In this document: one piece after another, positions 24,332 through 33,387 of the stretch
How the letters are laid out: each line of letters opens with the position of its first letter
How positions within the stretch are numbered: position 1 is the stretch's first letter
Position numbers and translations under genes: made by a program
Assembly: GCA_965603365.1 (NCBI GenBank)
Contig: CBFDCR010000012.1
Location: 23,731 to 87,730, forward strand
Origin: JAHELQ01 sp965603365
Lineage (GTDB): Bacteria; Acidobacteriota; Aminicenantia; UBA2199
Direction of reading: 5' to 3'
DNA: 64,000 nucleotides
Notes under the pieces: generated by a model
Told to the model about the DNA's origin: nothing
The model's database searches: none
The model's input: only the letters and a program-made list of their open reading frames with translations

Positions 24332-25567
24332 ATGAAAAAGTGGGGAATTTATTTTGTTTTTTTTCTATTTTTTAGCCTATCTGCAACGGCCGAAGAGATC
24401 CACGTTCTGGCCGCCAATGGGGAGTTGACCAAAATTCAGGCCTTACTGCAAAAGCAGCCGGAGTTGGTAAACCGTCTGGATCAGGACAAATGGACGCCCC
24501 TGCACTTTGCCGCTCTTGGGGGCCATCTTAAGGTGGCGGCGTGCCTGGTTGACCGGGGAGCAGAGGTCAATGCCGTGGATAAATATGGGTTGGCGCCCCT
24601 GGATCTGGCGGCACTGAAAGAGTCCGACCCCCTGGTAGATCTGCTGATCCGCCGGGGCGCCGAAATACGCTCCCGGGAGGAAATATTGGATCGTCTGGGA
24701 CAGCGCACCGAAATACCGGTGTTAAACTTCAAGAAGGAGTTGGTGGAACTGCTGGCCAGTAAGGGAATCACCCCGGAGGCGGGCTCCCGGAGCTTCAGCG
24801 CCATTACCCTGGTGATGGCCATCATGAAGGTGAGGGAGGATGTGGCCGGTATTAAGGATTTAAAGGAGTTGGACCAGAGGCCGACGTTTCATCCGGGTAC
24901 GACGTCGCTCCACCAGGCGGCCGAAAAAGGGGATTTGCCCCGGGTCAAATACCTGGTTCAGTCGAATCCCCGGGCGGTGAATGTGGGAGATGAGTTTGGC
25001 ATTACCCCCCTTCACTTTGCCGCCATCAACAACCAAAGGGAAGTCGTCGAATATTTGATTGCCCAGGGAGCCCTGATAAATACCAGAACCCACAAGGGTA
25101 TAACCCCTTTATACGGGGCCTGCAGCGAGGGCCGTAAGGAAATCGCAGCATTGCTGATTGCCAGGGGTGCGGTTGTCAATGCCGCCACTGTGGAGGGCGC
25201 TACCCCCCTTCATGCTGCCCCCACCCGGGAAGTAGCGGAACTGCTGATCAAGCATGGGGCAAAGGTGATGGCTCTGAACAAGTATGGCTATACCCCCCTG
25301 CACATCGCCGCCCTCTACGGGCATACCGCAGTGGCCAGGTACCTGATCTCAAGGGGGGCGGGGGTCAATCAAAAGAACGTGTTTGGCTGGACCCCGTTAA
25401 TGGAGGCGGTCTACGGTAACCATGGGGACGCGGTGCTGCTGCTGCTGGAAAAGGGGGCCTACGTTAATGCCAAAAATCAAAGCGGTTCCACCGCGCTGGA
25501 GATTGCTACTATTTTAAAAAGCCGTGAGATAGCCGCTATCCTCCGGAAACACGACGCCTTTCGCTGA
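24332..25567 (+). CDS. Secreted ankyrin-repeat protein
   Basis: 411 residues with a signal peptide (KKWGIYFVFFLFFSLSATA) and about ten ankyrin repeats, each with the (T/A)PLH.AA..G......L...GA.(V/I)N pattern. A non-ankyrin insert sits at about 115-180. It should be a periplasmic or outer-surface protein-binding scaffold. GGAAGG precedes ATG, and it lies 27 bp after the thioesterase, suggesting cotranscription. Its stop is 5 bp from the convergent cytidylyltransferase. Confidence 0.88.
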   Translation: MKKWGIYFVFFLFFSLSATAEEIHVLAANGELTKIQALLQKQPELVNRLDQDKWTPLHFAALGGHLKVAACLVDRGAEVNAVDKYGLAPLDLAALKESDPLVDLLIRRGAEIRSREEILDRLGQRTEIPVLNFKKELVELLASKGITPEAGSRSFSAITLVMAIMKVREDVAGIKDLKELDQRPTFHPGTTSLHQAAEKGDLPRVKYLVQSNPRAVNVGDEFGITPLHFAAINNQREVVEYLIAQGALINTRTHKGITPLYGACSEGRKEIAALLIARGAVVNAATVEGATPLHAAPTREVAELLIKHGAKVMALNKYGYTPLHIAALYGHTAVARYLISRGAGVNQKNVFGWTPLMEAVYGNHGDAVLLLLEKGAYVNAKNQSGSTALEIATILKSREIAAILRKHDAFR

Positions 25568-25572
25568 GGCTC

Positions 25573-26034
25573 TTATTGGGTGCGATCGGCATCCGGGTTA
25601 TTGAATGCTGCCAATTTTTGTTTTCGATTGCTGGTGGATATCCCCCCGGTATAGGGTAAATATATGACCTTCACCCCCACCCGGCACAGCTTTTCTTCGA
25701 ATTTTTTGAAGCGTTCGGTATTGTACCAATCGTCGCCGATAAACATCACATCGAATTTTAATTTTTGCCACATTTCGTATTTGTCCAGGTGATCCTGGGG
25801 GATCGCCAGATCCACGTACTTGATACTCTGGACGATTTCGAGCCTTTCGGCGAAGGGCACCACCGCCCTCGCCCCTTTATACCCCACCAGCTCATCGATG
25901 GTAACGCCCACGATTAAGCGGTCACACAGGGCCTTTGCCCTCTTTAATATATTTAAATGCCCGATGTGAAACAGGTCGAAAACGCCGCTGGTATAGCCGA
26001 TAACTTGTTTTTTTTCTTTCTTGTCCTTTTTCAT
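25573..26034 (-). CDS. TagD-like cytidylyltransferase
   Basis: 153 residues. GVFDLFHIGHLNILKRAK holds the HIGH motif, and GYKGARAVVPFAERLEIV and FIGDDWY are typical of glycerol-3-phosphate cytidylyltransferase-like enzymes. It would activate a small phosphorylated alcohol as CDP derivative in the cytosol. The divergent gene at 26241 is a CDP-alcohol transferase, which could use such a product. The substrate (glycerol phosphate or other polyol phosphate) is not fixed by sequence. The C-terminal 35 residues are extra compared with the minimal fold. Confidence 0.85.
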   Translation of the reverse strand: MKKDKKEKKQVIGYTSGVFDLFHIGHLNILKRAKALCDRLIVGVTIDELVGYKGARAVVPFAERLEIVQSIKYVDLAIPQDHLDKYEMWQKLKFDVMFIGDDWYNTERFKKFEEKLCRVGVKVIYLPYTGGISTSNRKQKLAAFNNPDADRTQ

Positions 26035-26240
26035 TCTTTACCCTTTTCCTATATTCACAAGGTCATATAATAAAACATCCGCCATTATTGTGTCAATGCT
26101 TTGCCCCATTCTTATCGATATTTTATTTCGTTTTTCGTTTTCCCTTGAAATGTAGGGGCAAATTTAATAAAATGTTCGTCTATAAGATTAATTTTTTGTT
26201 AATGAAATTTGAAAAAAATGGAGCGAAGAGTCGAGAGACC

Positions 26241-27035
26241 ATGGCTGTAGAAAAGAAATTCACCTATAAGTATGATTTTCGCAAATCATTGAAGGAAGAT
26301 TCCAGATATCCCATCCTGAATTATTTCCGGGTGGAGCGATACTTTACCCGGCCGCTGGCGTCGTTGATCGTGAAGGCCGTGATAAATACCCCCATCACCC
26401 CCAACCAGATTACGGTTTTTTCCTTTTTCCTGGGGATTTGTGCCGGTATCTGCCTTTCCCTCGGTAAGCCCGGTTACTTTATGGCCGGCGGCATCCTGGC
26501 CCAGTTGTCCTCGATTTTTGACTGTTCCGACGGCATGCTGGCCCGGGCCAGGAATAGGTGCAGCGATTACGGCGCCTATCTGGATCTGTTCCTGGACCGC
26601 TTTGTCGATCTTTTCCTGCTTGGTGGCGGGGCGACCGGCTATTTTGTCTATTCAAAAGATTTAACATTTTTTATTGTATCCATCTTTGGCGTGGCGCTCT
26701 ACTTTTTGCAGGTCTCCCTTTATTATCTCACCAAAATCTATAAGAAGAATACAAAGTTCGGTGAAGCCGCCGAAGCCCGGGGCTTATACATTTTTTTACT
26801 CTTTGTCTTTTCGCTGGCCAATCAAATGAAGCTGTTGATTTTAATTTATTTAACGGCCACGGTCAGCAACAACATCATCAAGATTATTAATTTAATCAGG
26901 TTGGGTATACTGAGTAAGAAGTCTGCTCTTCCTCCTTCTCAGCATGGGGATCAAACCGACCCCCGCCCACAGGAATCCCAATATGCGCCTGAAGATCACC
27001 AGGGCCACGCCGAAATCCATGGGAATACCCAGTAA
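26241..27035 (+). CDS. CDP-alcohol phosphatidyltransferase
   Basis: 264 residues from ATG 26241; the frame is open further upstream (ATG 26172 and 26202), and the start is uncertain because no ribosome site is strong. The motif DGMLARARNRCSDYGAYLDLFLD fits DG-x2-AR-x8-G-x3-D-x3-D, the catalytic signature, in a protein with several membrane helices. It joins a CDP-activated headgroup or lipid to an alcohol in the inner membrane. The last 38 residues are polar and run antisense to the convergent flippase-like gene for 144 bp; the enzyme fold itself ends near 26910. Confidence 0.85.
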   Translation: MAVEKKFTYKYDFRKSLKEDSRYPILNYFRVERYFTRPLASLIVKAVINTPITPNQITVFSFFLGICAGICLSLGKPGYFMAGGILAQLSSIFDCSDGMLARARNRCSDYGAYLDLFLDRFVDLFLLGGGATGYFVYSKDLTFFIVSIFGVALYFLQVSLYYLTKIYKKNTKFGEAAEARGLYIFLLFVFSLANQMKLLILIYLTATVSNNIIKIINLIRLGILSKKSALPPSQHGDQTDPRPQESQYAPEDHQGHAEIHGNTQ

Positions 27036-27887
27036 AGTAAATAGGGAGAGGTAGGTGACCTCGTAGATGCCTAAGGAGGCCGGCAGCCCGGGAAGTAAAT
27101 AGGCAAACGATCCCAGGGTGATCAACAGGAAACTGTCCAGGAAGGTGATGTGTCCGGCACCGATGAATAAAAAGTTCACATAAATCTCCCCTGTCCACCA
27201 CAAGATCATCATGACGTATAAAATAAAGACCCCCGGAAAGGTTTTATGGTGATGGGCATAAAAATCGGAAATATAGGCATCGGTTTCCCGGATCTTTTGC
27301 CGGTTTTTCTCCAGGAATTTGAATTTTAATTTGACTTTTTTCAATAGATCGATGAGCCAGATAAAGAGGCCTTTTTTCTGCTTTTTGAGGATAAAAGCCC
27401 CTGAAAGGACGACCACTGCCGCCAGGGAAATAAACACCAGTCTCTGGCCGCCCGACATGGGGATCTTGATCAGGGCGATGGCCACCCCGATGACGACCAG
27501 CAAGGTGGTGGCCAGGAGTTCGATGGTTTTGTCCACCACTGCCGAAGCCAGGACTTTTTTGGGGGGAGCCGATTCCACCATTAAGACTTTAAAGGCTTCG
27601 CCGCCTATTTTGGAAGAGGGCGTCAGGGAGCCCACCGCATGGCCGGCAAGCCGGGCCCGCAGCAGATGCCACAGCGGGATGCGGCTCTCATACCGGGCCA
27701 GGATGATCTGCCAGTTGAGGGCCCGGATCAGCCAGAATACGAGCCTCAAACAGAACAGGATCAGGAAGTTTTGCCAGGACATCTTCTGGATAATCTGCCA
27801 GATATAGCGGGGGTCCAGTTTAACCAGAATATAAATAAACAGCCCCAGCCCGATAAAGGCCAGGATTCTTACAATTTTTTGCCGCAT
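26892..27887 (-). CDS. Lysylphosphatidylglycerol-synthetase-type TM protein (UPF0104, flippase-like)
   Basis: 331 residues with about eight membrane helices. LNWQIILARYESRIPLWHLLRARLAGHAVGSLTPSSKIGGEAFKV is shortened here to the signature GHAVGSLTPSSKIGGE. LLPGLPASLGIYEV is the second conserved block. The family comprises the membrane part of MprF and related lipid-flipping proteins of unknown substrate. AAGGAG precedes ATG. It is convergent with and overlaps the CDP-alcohol transferase, so the pair probably serves lipid synthesis. Confidence 0.82.
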   Translation of the reverse strand: MRQKIVRILAFIGLGLFIYILVKLDPRYIWQIIQKMSWQNFLILFCLRLVFWLIRALNWQIILARYESRIPLWHLLRARLAGHAVGSLTPSSKIGGEAFKVLMVESAPPKKVLASAVVDKTIELLATTLLVVIGVAIALIKIPMSGGQRLVFISLAAVVVLSGAFILKKQKKGLFIWLIDLLKKVKLKFKFLEKNRQKIRETDAYISDFYAHHHKTFPGVFILYVMMILWWTGEIYVNFLFIGAGHITFLDSFLLITLGSFAYLLPGLPASLGIYEVTYLSLFTLLGIPMDFGVALVIFRRILGFLWAGVGLIPMLRRRKSRLLTQYTQPD

Positions 27888-27961
27888 GCGGCTCCTTCAC
27901 ATTTGGGAATGATATTTATACCAGATCTGAATGTTAAATTCAAATCCCCAAACTGCGGCTT

Positions 27962-28963
27962 CTATTCATCCAGATTGTGCAGGTGAAGCTCCCACTCTTC
28001 TTCGTCCATGCTTTCTATGAGTTGATAAAGTTTGCCGTTTTTGACGGCAAAGGGATAGAGATCGGCGGAACTCATGTTTTTAAGGGGCAGTAATACCCTT
28101 TTCAAGAGTTTTCCTTTCAGATGAAATACCAGAATTTCGTAGTTTTCGTTCTCTTTTTTCCAGGTTATGGCATAGACTTTTTGGCCGTCGGCGGCGATCT
28201 CCCGCACCGCCGGGTAGCGGTCGGGAAATTTTATGGGTTTTAACATCTCGGAAAACTGTTTGATCTCGGGGTCTGTCTTTAAATAGTGGATGACCCGATT
28301 TTTGTCCTTTTCCGTGACTTTGATTCTCCGGTACTCTTTCGTTATGGCGTACAGTTTTTGGCCGTTTTCGTCGAAAACATCGATCACGAAGTCTTCTTTC
28401 ACCGCGAGCAATAGCTTATCCCCGCAAATATCGGCAGACAGGGTTCTGGCAAAGGCTTTCGTACCCTTGCCCGGTTGAAATTCGACCTCCCATCTGGCTA
28501 CCTCTTTTTCCTTTTTTACGGTTGCATCGTAGATGTTCATGGTGTTGTACAGGGTGCCGTCATCCACCACGATTCCGGCCCCGATAAATTTTTTCCCCAG
28601 CACCCGAAATCTCCGGTGATTGGCAGGGGTCCTCATCTCTTTGATAAATTTCCCCTCTTTTGTCAGGTACGAGAGCTTGCCCACGCTGTTGACGATTATG
28701 TGATCAGCCTGGATGTCGATGAGGTAAATCTTATCCTTAAATTCTGCCGGGCCTTCCCCCTCCCGGCCGAACTGCTGGAGCAACCGGTAATCCTCCAGGG
28801 AATAGACAAAGACCGTTGTCCTGTCGGCCACATAGAGTCTATCTTCATCCACGGCCATGGCCCCGGGTTTCGTCAACTGGCTGAAGACCGCCACCCTTTT
28901 ACCGAAAACCTGGGTTGAAAGTATAAAAAACAAGGCCAATAACAATAAAAGTAGTTTTTTCAT
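27962..28963 (-). CDS. Secreted 6-bladed beta-propeller protein
   Basis: 333 residues from ATG 28963, preceded by AGGAGG; a signal peptide KKLLLLLLALFFILSTQVFG follows. The repeats (AMAVDEDRLYVADRTTVFVYS, GREGEGPAEF) are those of the 6-bladed beta-propeller family and parallel those of the protein at 18626. An in-frame ATG at 29011 lies 9 bases past the -10 box and could give a longer leaderless form, but the signal peptide favours 28963. Function unknown; extracytoplasmic binding is likely. Confidence 0.8.
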   Translation of the reverse strand: MKKLLLLLLALFFILSTQVFGKRVAVFSQLTKPGAMAVDEDRLYVADRTTVFVYSLEDYRLLQQFGREGEGPAEFKDKIYLIDIQADHIIVNSVGKLSYLTKEGKFIKEMRTPANHRRFRVLGKKFIGAGIVVDDGTLYNTMNIYDATVKKEKEVARWEVEFQPGKGTKAFARTLSADICGDKLLLAVKEDFVIDVFDENGQKLYAITKEYRRIKVTEKDKNRVIHYLKTDPEIKQFSEMLKPIKFPDRYPAVREIAADGQKVYAITWKKENENYEILVFHLKGKLLKRVLLPLKNMSSADLYPFAVKNGKLYQLIESMDEEEWELHLHNLDE

Positions 28964-29020
28964 GTTTCCTCCTGGACTTTTTAAATGAAAGCAAAGCTTT
29001 TTTTGTATCATTGTGCTATA

Positions 29021-29049
29021 ATAATAGAACAATAATGCAAATTTGTCAA
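29021..29049 (-). promoter_or_regulatory. Promoter of the second beta-propeller gene
   Basis: Minus strand: TTGACA (29044-29049), 17 bp, TATTAT (29021-29026). It matches the promoter at 15895 over about 50 bases with only some seven differences. Confidence 0.7.
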
Positions 29050-29103
29050 CCCCAAAATTTTTTTTCTTGACTGCCCGAATCATGAACCGCGAATCAGGAA
29101 AGA

Positions 29104-29934
29104 TCAGGCCCCATCGATTCTGGTGAGTGCGTCTCTGGCGGCCATGGGCAGGCCGATGTGGCCGGGGGGGACCTGGGGTTCCCGGGTGTTGATGCGGATT
29201 AAGGTGGCATTATTGCCGGGGATCATGCCCTGGGCAGTCATGCGTACAGTGGGCACACCGGTGCCGGCGCCGCACTCCACAATCGCCATGGGTATTCGCC
29301 GGTTTTCCCTCACCCACCGGTTTAATCCCTGCTGCTGAAGGTCGGTGTTATGGGAGATCCAGTTCCAATCGCCGAACATCAGGATGTTGGGCCTGGCCAT
29401 ATCGCCGCAATGGGGGCAGCGGGGTAGGGGGGCCTGGGCCTGCATGGTCTCTTCATCTACCCTTACCCCAATATCTCCTGCCTCCCAGATGGCCTCGCCG
29501 CAGGGAGCCGAGCACTGCAGGTGGTGGATGGAGCCGTGACACTCCACCAGCCGGTCTTTGGCGAAACCGGCCTGCTGGAACTGGCCGTCCACGTTGGAGG
29601 TAAAGACAAAGTAACCGCCCGGTTTTTCCTCTCCCCATTTCAGCAGGATGTCGAATCCCTTATGAGGCGTGGTGCTGCGGTACAAATTCAAACGGTGACC
29701 GTAAAAACCCCAGGCTAAGTTTGGCTCCTGTTCAAACCAGTGGGGATTGGCCATGTCGATGAAACTGTAGCCCAACCTGGCAAAGGGTGGATAGGCCTTC
29801 CAGAAGCCCTGGTTGCCCCGGAAATCCGGCAGTCCCGAATCCACCCCCATGCCGGCCCCGGCACAGATAAACAGCGCCTCCGCCTCCCGGATACACCCTG
29901 CCGCCTGCCTGATCGATGTCTCTAAGTGTCCCAT
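29104..29934 (-). CDS. Sir2-family NAD-dependent deacylase-like protein
   Basis: 276 residues from ATG 29934. GAGMGVDSGLPDFRG is the NAD-binding motif, TSNVDGQFQQAG the TQN.D motif and VECHGS holds the catalytic His. A zinc site is formed by QCSAPC and RCPHCG. It is longer than bacterial CobB and resembles the SIR2-like group with an altered lysine site. It may remove acyl groups from proteins. A TATAAA box 10 bases before ATG with TTGATT 17 bp upstream suggests a very short leader. Codons upstream of ATG come from a dispersed repeat and are not coding. Confidence 0.85.
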   Translation of the reverse strand: MGHLETSIRQAAGCIREAEALFICAGAGMGVDSGLPDFRGNQGFWKAYPPFARLGYSFIDMANPHWFEQEPNLAWGFYGHRLNLYRSTTPHKGFDILLKWGEEKPGGYFVFTSNVDGQFQQAGFAKDRLVECHGSIHHLQCSAPCGEAIWEAGDIGVRVDEETMQAQAPLPRCPHCGDMARPNILMFGDWNWISHNTDLQQQGLNRWVRENRRIPMAIVECGAGTGVPTVRMTAQGMIPGNNATLIRINTREPQVPPGHIGLPMAARDALTRIDGA

Positions 29935-29974
29935 GTCCAGACCATTTATAACAAAAAAAACCGGAGAAATCAAC

Positions 29975-30020
29975 AAAAGGCAAAACAGCCAACAACCAAT
30001 AGCCAATTAATCATTGAATG
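29975..30020. repeat. Dispersed AT-rich repeat, copy R3
   Basis: GGCAAAACAGCCAACAACCA and ATAGCCAATTAATCATTG relate it to the copies at 16522, 42390 and 45655. Confidence 0.5.
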
Positions 30021-30024
30021 TTGT

Positions 30025-30053
30025 TTGGCATAAGATGGAGAGTTTGCTATAAT
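30025..30053 (+). promoter_or_regulatory. Promoter of the pRiA4b ORF-3-like gene
   Basis: TTGGCA (30025-30030), 17 bp, TATAAT (30048-30053); GGAGG follows before ATG 30077. Confidence 0.7.
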
Positions 30054-30076
30054 TATCTTTTTTTGATGGAGGATCA

Positions 30077-31492
30077 ATGGAGAAGCATGAAATATTTCAA
30101 CTGAAGATTACGCTGGTCTATACGGATCCGCCTATATGGCGGCGCTTCCTGGTGGAGAACAATATTACCTTTGCTTCCTTGCATAGGGTGATTCAAGATG
30201 TCATGGGCTGGGAATTCGATCATGCCTGGGAGTTTGAGATGAAAAAGCAGCGCATTCAGATGCCGGGAAGGAGTGAATCCATTTTCGGTGATTTTGAAAG
30301 TGAATGTGCCGATGAGGTGGAGCTCCGGGATAAATTGGTGCGGGTGGGACAAAAATTTAAGTATACTTACGATTTCGGCGACGACTGGAAGCATGAGATC
30401 CTGTTTGAAAAGCGTTTGCCTGTGGAGGAGGGCCAATACTACCCCGTCTGCCTGGAGGGGGAGAGGGCCTGTCCACCGGAAGATTGCGGCGGTATCTGGG
30501 GCTTTTATGAAAAACTAAGGGTCATCCAGTCTTCCCCCCAAGATGATGATGACTGGGCCCGGGAGTGGATGGGGGGTTTTGATCCCGACGCCTTCGACAT
30601 AGATGAAGTAAACAAGGCCCTCAGGAGCGGCCGCAGCCTGGGGGGGCACGATGAAGAGGTGGTGGAAAATTTTCTCGAGTTTGCCGGTGAGCCTTTTACA
30701 TTGGAGAAGCTCTTCGAGGAGGCCGGCATCGATCCCACAGGGGAACATGCCGCCAGCGTACGGACTGACATCTGGGGAGATGATGAACTCGTCCTGGATC
30801 AGGATAAGGCATATCCCTCGAGCTACGTCTTGAAGAACGCTTCGATTTTGATCCGGCCCGACGCATTTGAGATCGAACAGGGAATACTGATTCCCGGACA
30901 GCGCCTGTTTCCCTTTTATTATGAGGATGAATATGTTGAAGGCTTTGAGTTGCAGTATAAATACGAGTCCCTGGCAGTAAAAGGGATATCCCTTGAACAG
31001 GGAGATGTGGATCGCTATTTCGGTTTAATGGCAGATGAGGGCATTCCCCTGGCCGATTTGGACGACTACCCTGAGGAGGAGGGAGAAGGAGAGGCGGTGC
31101 GGCTAATGGTCTGGGATTTAAGCCCCCTGTATCGCACCTGTCAGTTTGAACCGGGCCAGGCTGTCCTGGTAAAGCCCCTCGATATTGGTACCCGCGAGTT
31201 TGAGGTCAAATACTTCTCTCCCCAGAAACTGGAAAAGAAGTGGCCCCGAATCGAGCAGGCGGGGGCACAATTTTTAGAGATTCTAAAAGAAGTGCTGCAG
31301 CGAGATATCCCCTTTACCTCCATTACCCACCAGATGCTCTATGCCTATTACGAGTTCGGCAAAAAGCACGGTTGGGAACTCCCCTTGCCGGACCTCGACG
31401 CCCTCCTGAAACAGGCCCCCCACATCACCGCCTTCACCCCGGAAACCGGCCCCAAACGCCTCAGCCTCACCACCGACCCACATTCCACCTGA
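30077..31492 (+). CDS. pRiA4b ORF-3-like protein with extra C-terminal domain
   Basis: 471 residues. The first 190 match the pRiA4b ORF-3 family: QLKITLVYTDPPIWRRF, LHRVIQDVMGWEFDHAWEF, YTYDFGDDWKHEI and CPPEDCGGIWGF. The remaining 270 residues (from about DDELVLDQDKAYPSS) are not part of the usual fold; I do not recognise them. The family occurs on plasmids and chromosomes with no proven function. TGGAGG lies 5 bases before ATG. The acidic region EDDYPEEEGEGEA separates parts of the C-terminal domain. It stands alone with its own promoter. Confidence 0.8.
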   Translation: MEKHEIFQLKITLVYTDPPIWRRFLVENNITFASLHRVIQDVMGWEFDHAWEFEMKKQRIQMPGRSESIFGDFESECADEVELRDKLVRVGQKFKYTYDFGDDWKHEILFEKRLPVEEGQYYPVCLEGERACPPEDCGGIWGFYEKLRVIQSSPQDDDDWAREWMGGFDPDAFDIDEVNKALRSGRSLGGHDEEVVENFLEFAGEPFTLEKLFEEAGIDPTGEHAASVRTDIWGDDELVLDQDKAYPSSYVLKNASILIRPDAFEIEQGILIPGQRLFPFYYEDEYVEGFELQYKYESLAVKGISLEQGDVDRYFGLMADEGIPLADLDDYPEEEGEGEAVRLMVWDLSPLYRTCQFEPGQAVLVKPLDIGTREFEVKYFSPQKLEKKWPRIEQAGAQFLEILKEVLQRDIPFTSITHQMLYAYYEFGKKHGWELPLPDLDALLKQAPHITAFTPETGPKRLSLTTDPHST

Positions 31493-31731
31493 CCCTTCCA
31501 TTTTCCCCATAATGATAAAAAAACAGTCGATAACGGGCACTATTCATTCATTCAGGCTTCAACCAGGCCATTAAAGAATAAAAGATGTGGATAAAGATAT
31601 TGCCAAAATGGGCGGAAAGTGTTAAATATATAGACGTTATGAGAAACGATGTGGGAACTTTCGCTCGATTTATACGTTTTGTTAAATATGAGGATTAAAC
31701 TATAAAAAAAATCGAAATCAGGAGTGTAGGT

Positions 31732-32898
31732 ATGACAGGATTGAGAAAGTTTATCGGTTTTTTGATTCTCCTGTTGATGGGGATTCCGATACTGTTCGGT
31801 ATCATCTGGGCGGTCGGCCTGACCAAGGCAGCCGTTTCGCCCGAGATGGTGTCGGAACTGCCCCGGGAGATTATCGAGGGGGTACCGGCTTATATGGATG
31901 AGTTTATTGCCGCCGCCCAGAAGGAAGACGTGTATATGGACGACAATGAGCGGGCCTGGCTCAATGCCCTGGCAGAGGCCGATATATCCATACGGGATTT
32001 GATGCAGGATACCGGCATTTCCGGCTGGCTGGAAGGGGAGTTGGCCGACTCTCTGGAAGCCCTGGGGGCCGTGCTGCGGGGAGAACGGCGGCCGGACCCG
32101 GTGGTGCTGGACTTCCGTCCCTTAAAGAAGGCGCTGCAGCATGAGGCCATCGATAAGTATTTGCTGAAGGTGCTGGAGAAGCTGCCCCCCTGTTCCGAAG
32201 ACCAACTGGAGGAGTGGAGGGATGCGGCCCTGCACCCCGGTTTTGTGGATATCGAAGATCTGCCGGCCTGCCGACCGGCTGGAGGTGTGGTGGCCGAATA
32301 CCTGAAGGTGGCCAAGGCCGAGATGGTATGGGATATGCCGGACGAGGTGGAACTGTTTGAAGGGATTCACCGCTTTCCCCGGGGCCTGAACATCGCCCAA
32401 TCCGCGGTCTCCCTCTCCCTGGTTCTCTTCTTGATACCCGCGGCCTTCATTTTCCTGGGCGCCCTGGTGGCCGCCACTTCTAAGGCCAGTTTCTTCCGCT
32501 GGAGCGGTGTCTCTACTTTAGTAGGCGGCCTGTCTGCCCTGGGCCTGGCCTATTTTGCCAAAAATATCGTGCCCTGGGCCATCCATATGTCCTCCTACCA
32601 CTATTCGGAGTGGACCCGGTTGGAGGAACTGGCGGTGGAAAAACTGGGCGGATTGGGCATCGTATTGACCGATTACCTGTTCTCGCCGGTGATATCCGTG
32701 GCCGGTGTCGTCTGTGTGATCGGCGTGATCCTCTTTGCCCTCTCCTTTGCCTTCACCACCGCGGCCCCCGCTGAACCCAGACCCCAGACCCAGCCCCAAC
32801 CTCAGCCCACACCGGGCGGCGAACCGATCCCGTCGACACCATCGGAACCCCAGGCAGCAGAGGAATCCCCAAAACCGGAGGCGCCAAAAGAGTCGTAG
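31732..32898 (+). CDS. Uncharacterised membrane protein with proline-rich tail
   Basis: 388 residues. A signal or first helix (FIGFLILLLMGIPILFGIIWAVG) is followed by about 200 mostly acidic, soluble residues with a CPPC-like LPPCSED and LPACRP pair. Three further helices follow at about 225-345. The tail is rich in P, Q, T and E (PRPQTQPQPQPTPGG). The soluble middle lies outside the membrane in this topology. AGGAG precedes ATG 31732. No family recognised. The spacer 31493-31731 holds no gene I can support. Confidence 0.6.
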   Translation: MTGLRKFIGFLILLLMGIPILFGIIWAVGLTKAAVSPEMVSELPREIIEGVPAYMDEFIAAAQKEDVYMDDNERAWLNALAEADISIRDLMQDTGISGWLEGELADSLEALGAVLRGERRPDPVVLDFRPLKKALQHEAIDKYLLKVLEKLPPCSEDQLEEWRDAALHPGFVDIEDLPACRPAGGVVAEYLKVAKAEMVWDMPDEVELFEGIHRFPRGLNIAQSAVSLSLVLFLIPAAFIFLGALVAATSKASFFRWSGVSTLVGGLSALGLAYFAKNIVPWAIHMSSYHYSEWTRLEELAVEKLGGLGIVLTDYLFSPVISVAGVVCVIGVILFALSFAFTTAAPAEPRPQTQPQPQPTPGGEPIPSTPSEPQAAEESPKPEAPKES

Positions 32899-32950
32899 AC
32901 ATTTTGCAGGTGACTGGCTGTGAAAAAAGTGTAAAAAGTTTAAAATTGGG

Positions 32951-32979
32951 TTGACTTTCTGTCGGTGCATCTATAAAAT
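32951..32979 (+). promoter_or_regulatory. Promoter of the DoxX-like gene
   Basis: TTGACT (32951-32956), 17 bp, TAAAAT (32974-32979). Confidence 0.65.
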
Positions 32980-33030
32980 AGGGACGGAGTTTATGTATTT
33001 GAAATTACAATTATATATGGGAGGCTTTAA

Positions 33031-33387
33031 ATGAAATTTTTAACCACGACCCTTGCCAGGATTTTGTTTGCCCTGCCTTTTGGTGTATTTGGTGTCTTGC
33101 ATTTTATCAATGCCGGGATGATGCAGGGAATCGTTCCTTCTTTCATGCCGTTTAAGGCATTCTGGGTGTATCTAACCGGTGTGGCTTTAATCCTGGCCTG
33201 TATCAGTATCCTCACCAAGGTTCAGATCAAATTGGCTTCACTGCTGCTCGCCTTAATGCTCCTTATATTTGTATTGACCATTCATCTTCCCGCTGCCATA
33301 AAGGGCATGTCATTGGTCAACCTGTTGAAAGATATCAGTCTGGCTGCTGCTGCCCTCCTGGTGGCCGGGGGCTGCGGTAAAGATTAA
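33031..33387 (+). CDS. DoxX-like small membrane protein
   Basis: 118 residues and four membrane helices, with ARILFALPFGVFGVLHF at the start, a DoxX-like pattern. Such proteins are linked to membrane redox or stress roles that remain unclear. GGGAGG precedes ATG 33031. Its stop codon overlaps the stop of the convergent lipoprotein gene (33384-33387). Confidence 0.7.
   Translation: MKFLTTTLARILFALPFGVFGVLHFINAGMMQGIVPSFMPFKAFWVYLTGVALILACISILTKVQIKLASLLLALMLLIFVLTIHLPAAIKGMSLVNLLKDISLAAAALLVAGGCGKD

Noticed and set aside
29935..30006. Signal-like extension of the sirtuin frame
   Set aside because: The hydrophobic codons come from dispersed repeat R3; sirtuin homology begins after ATG 29934.
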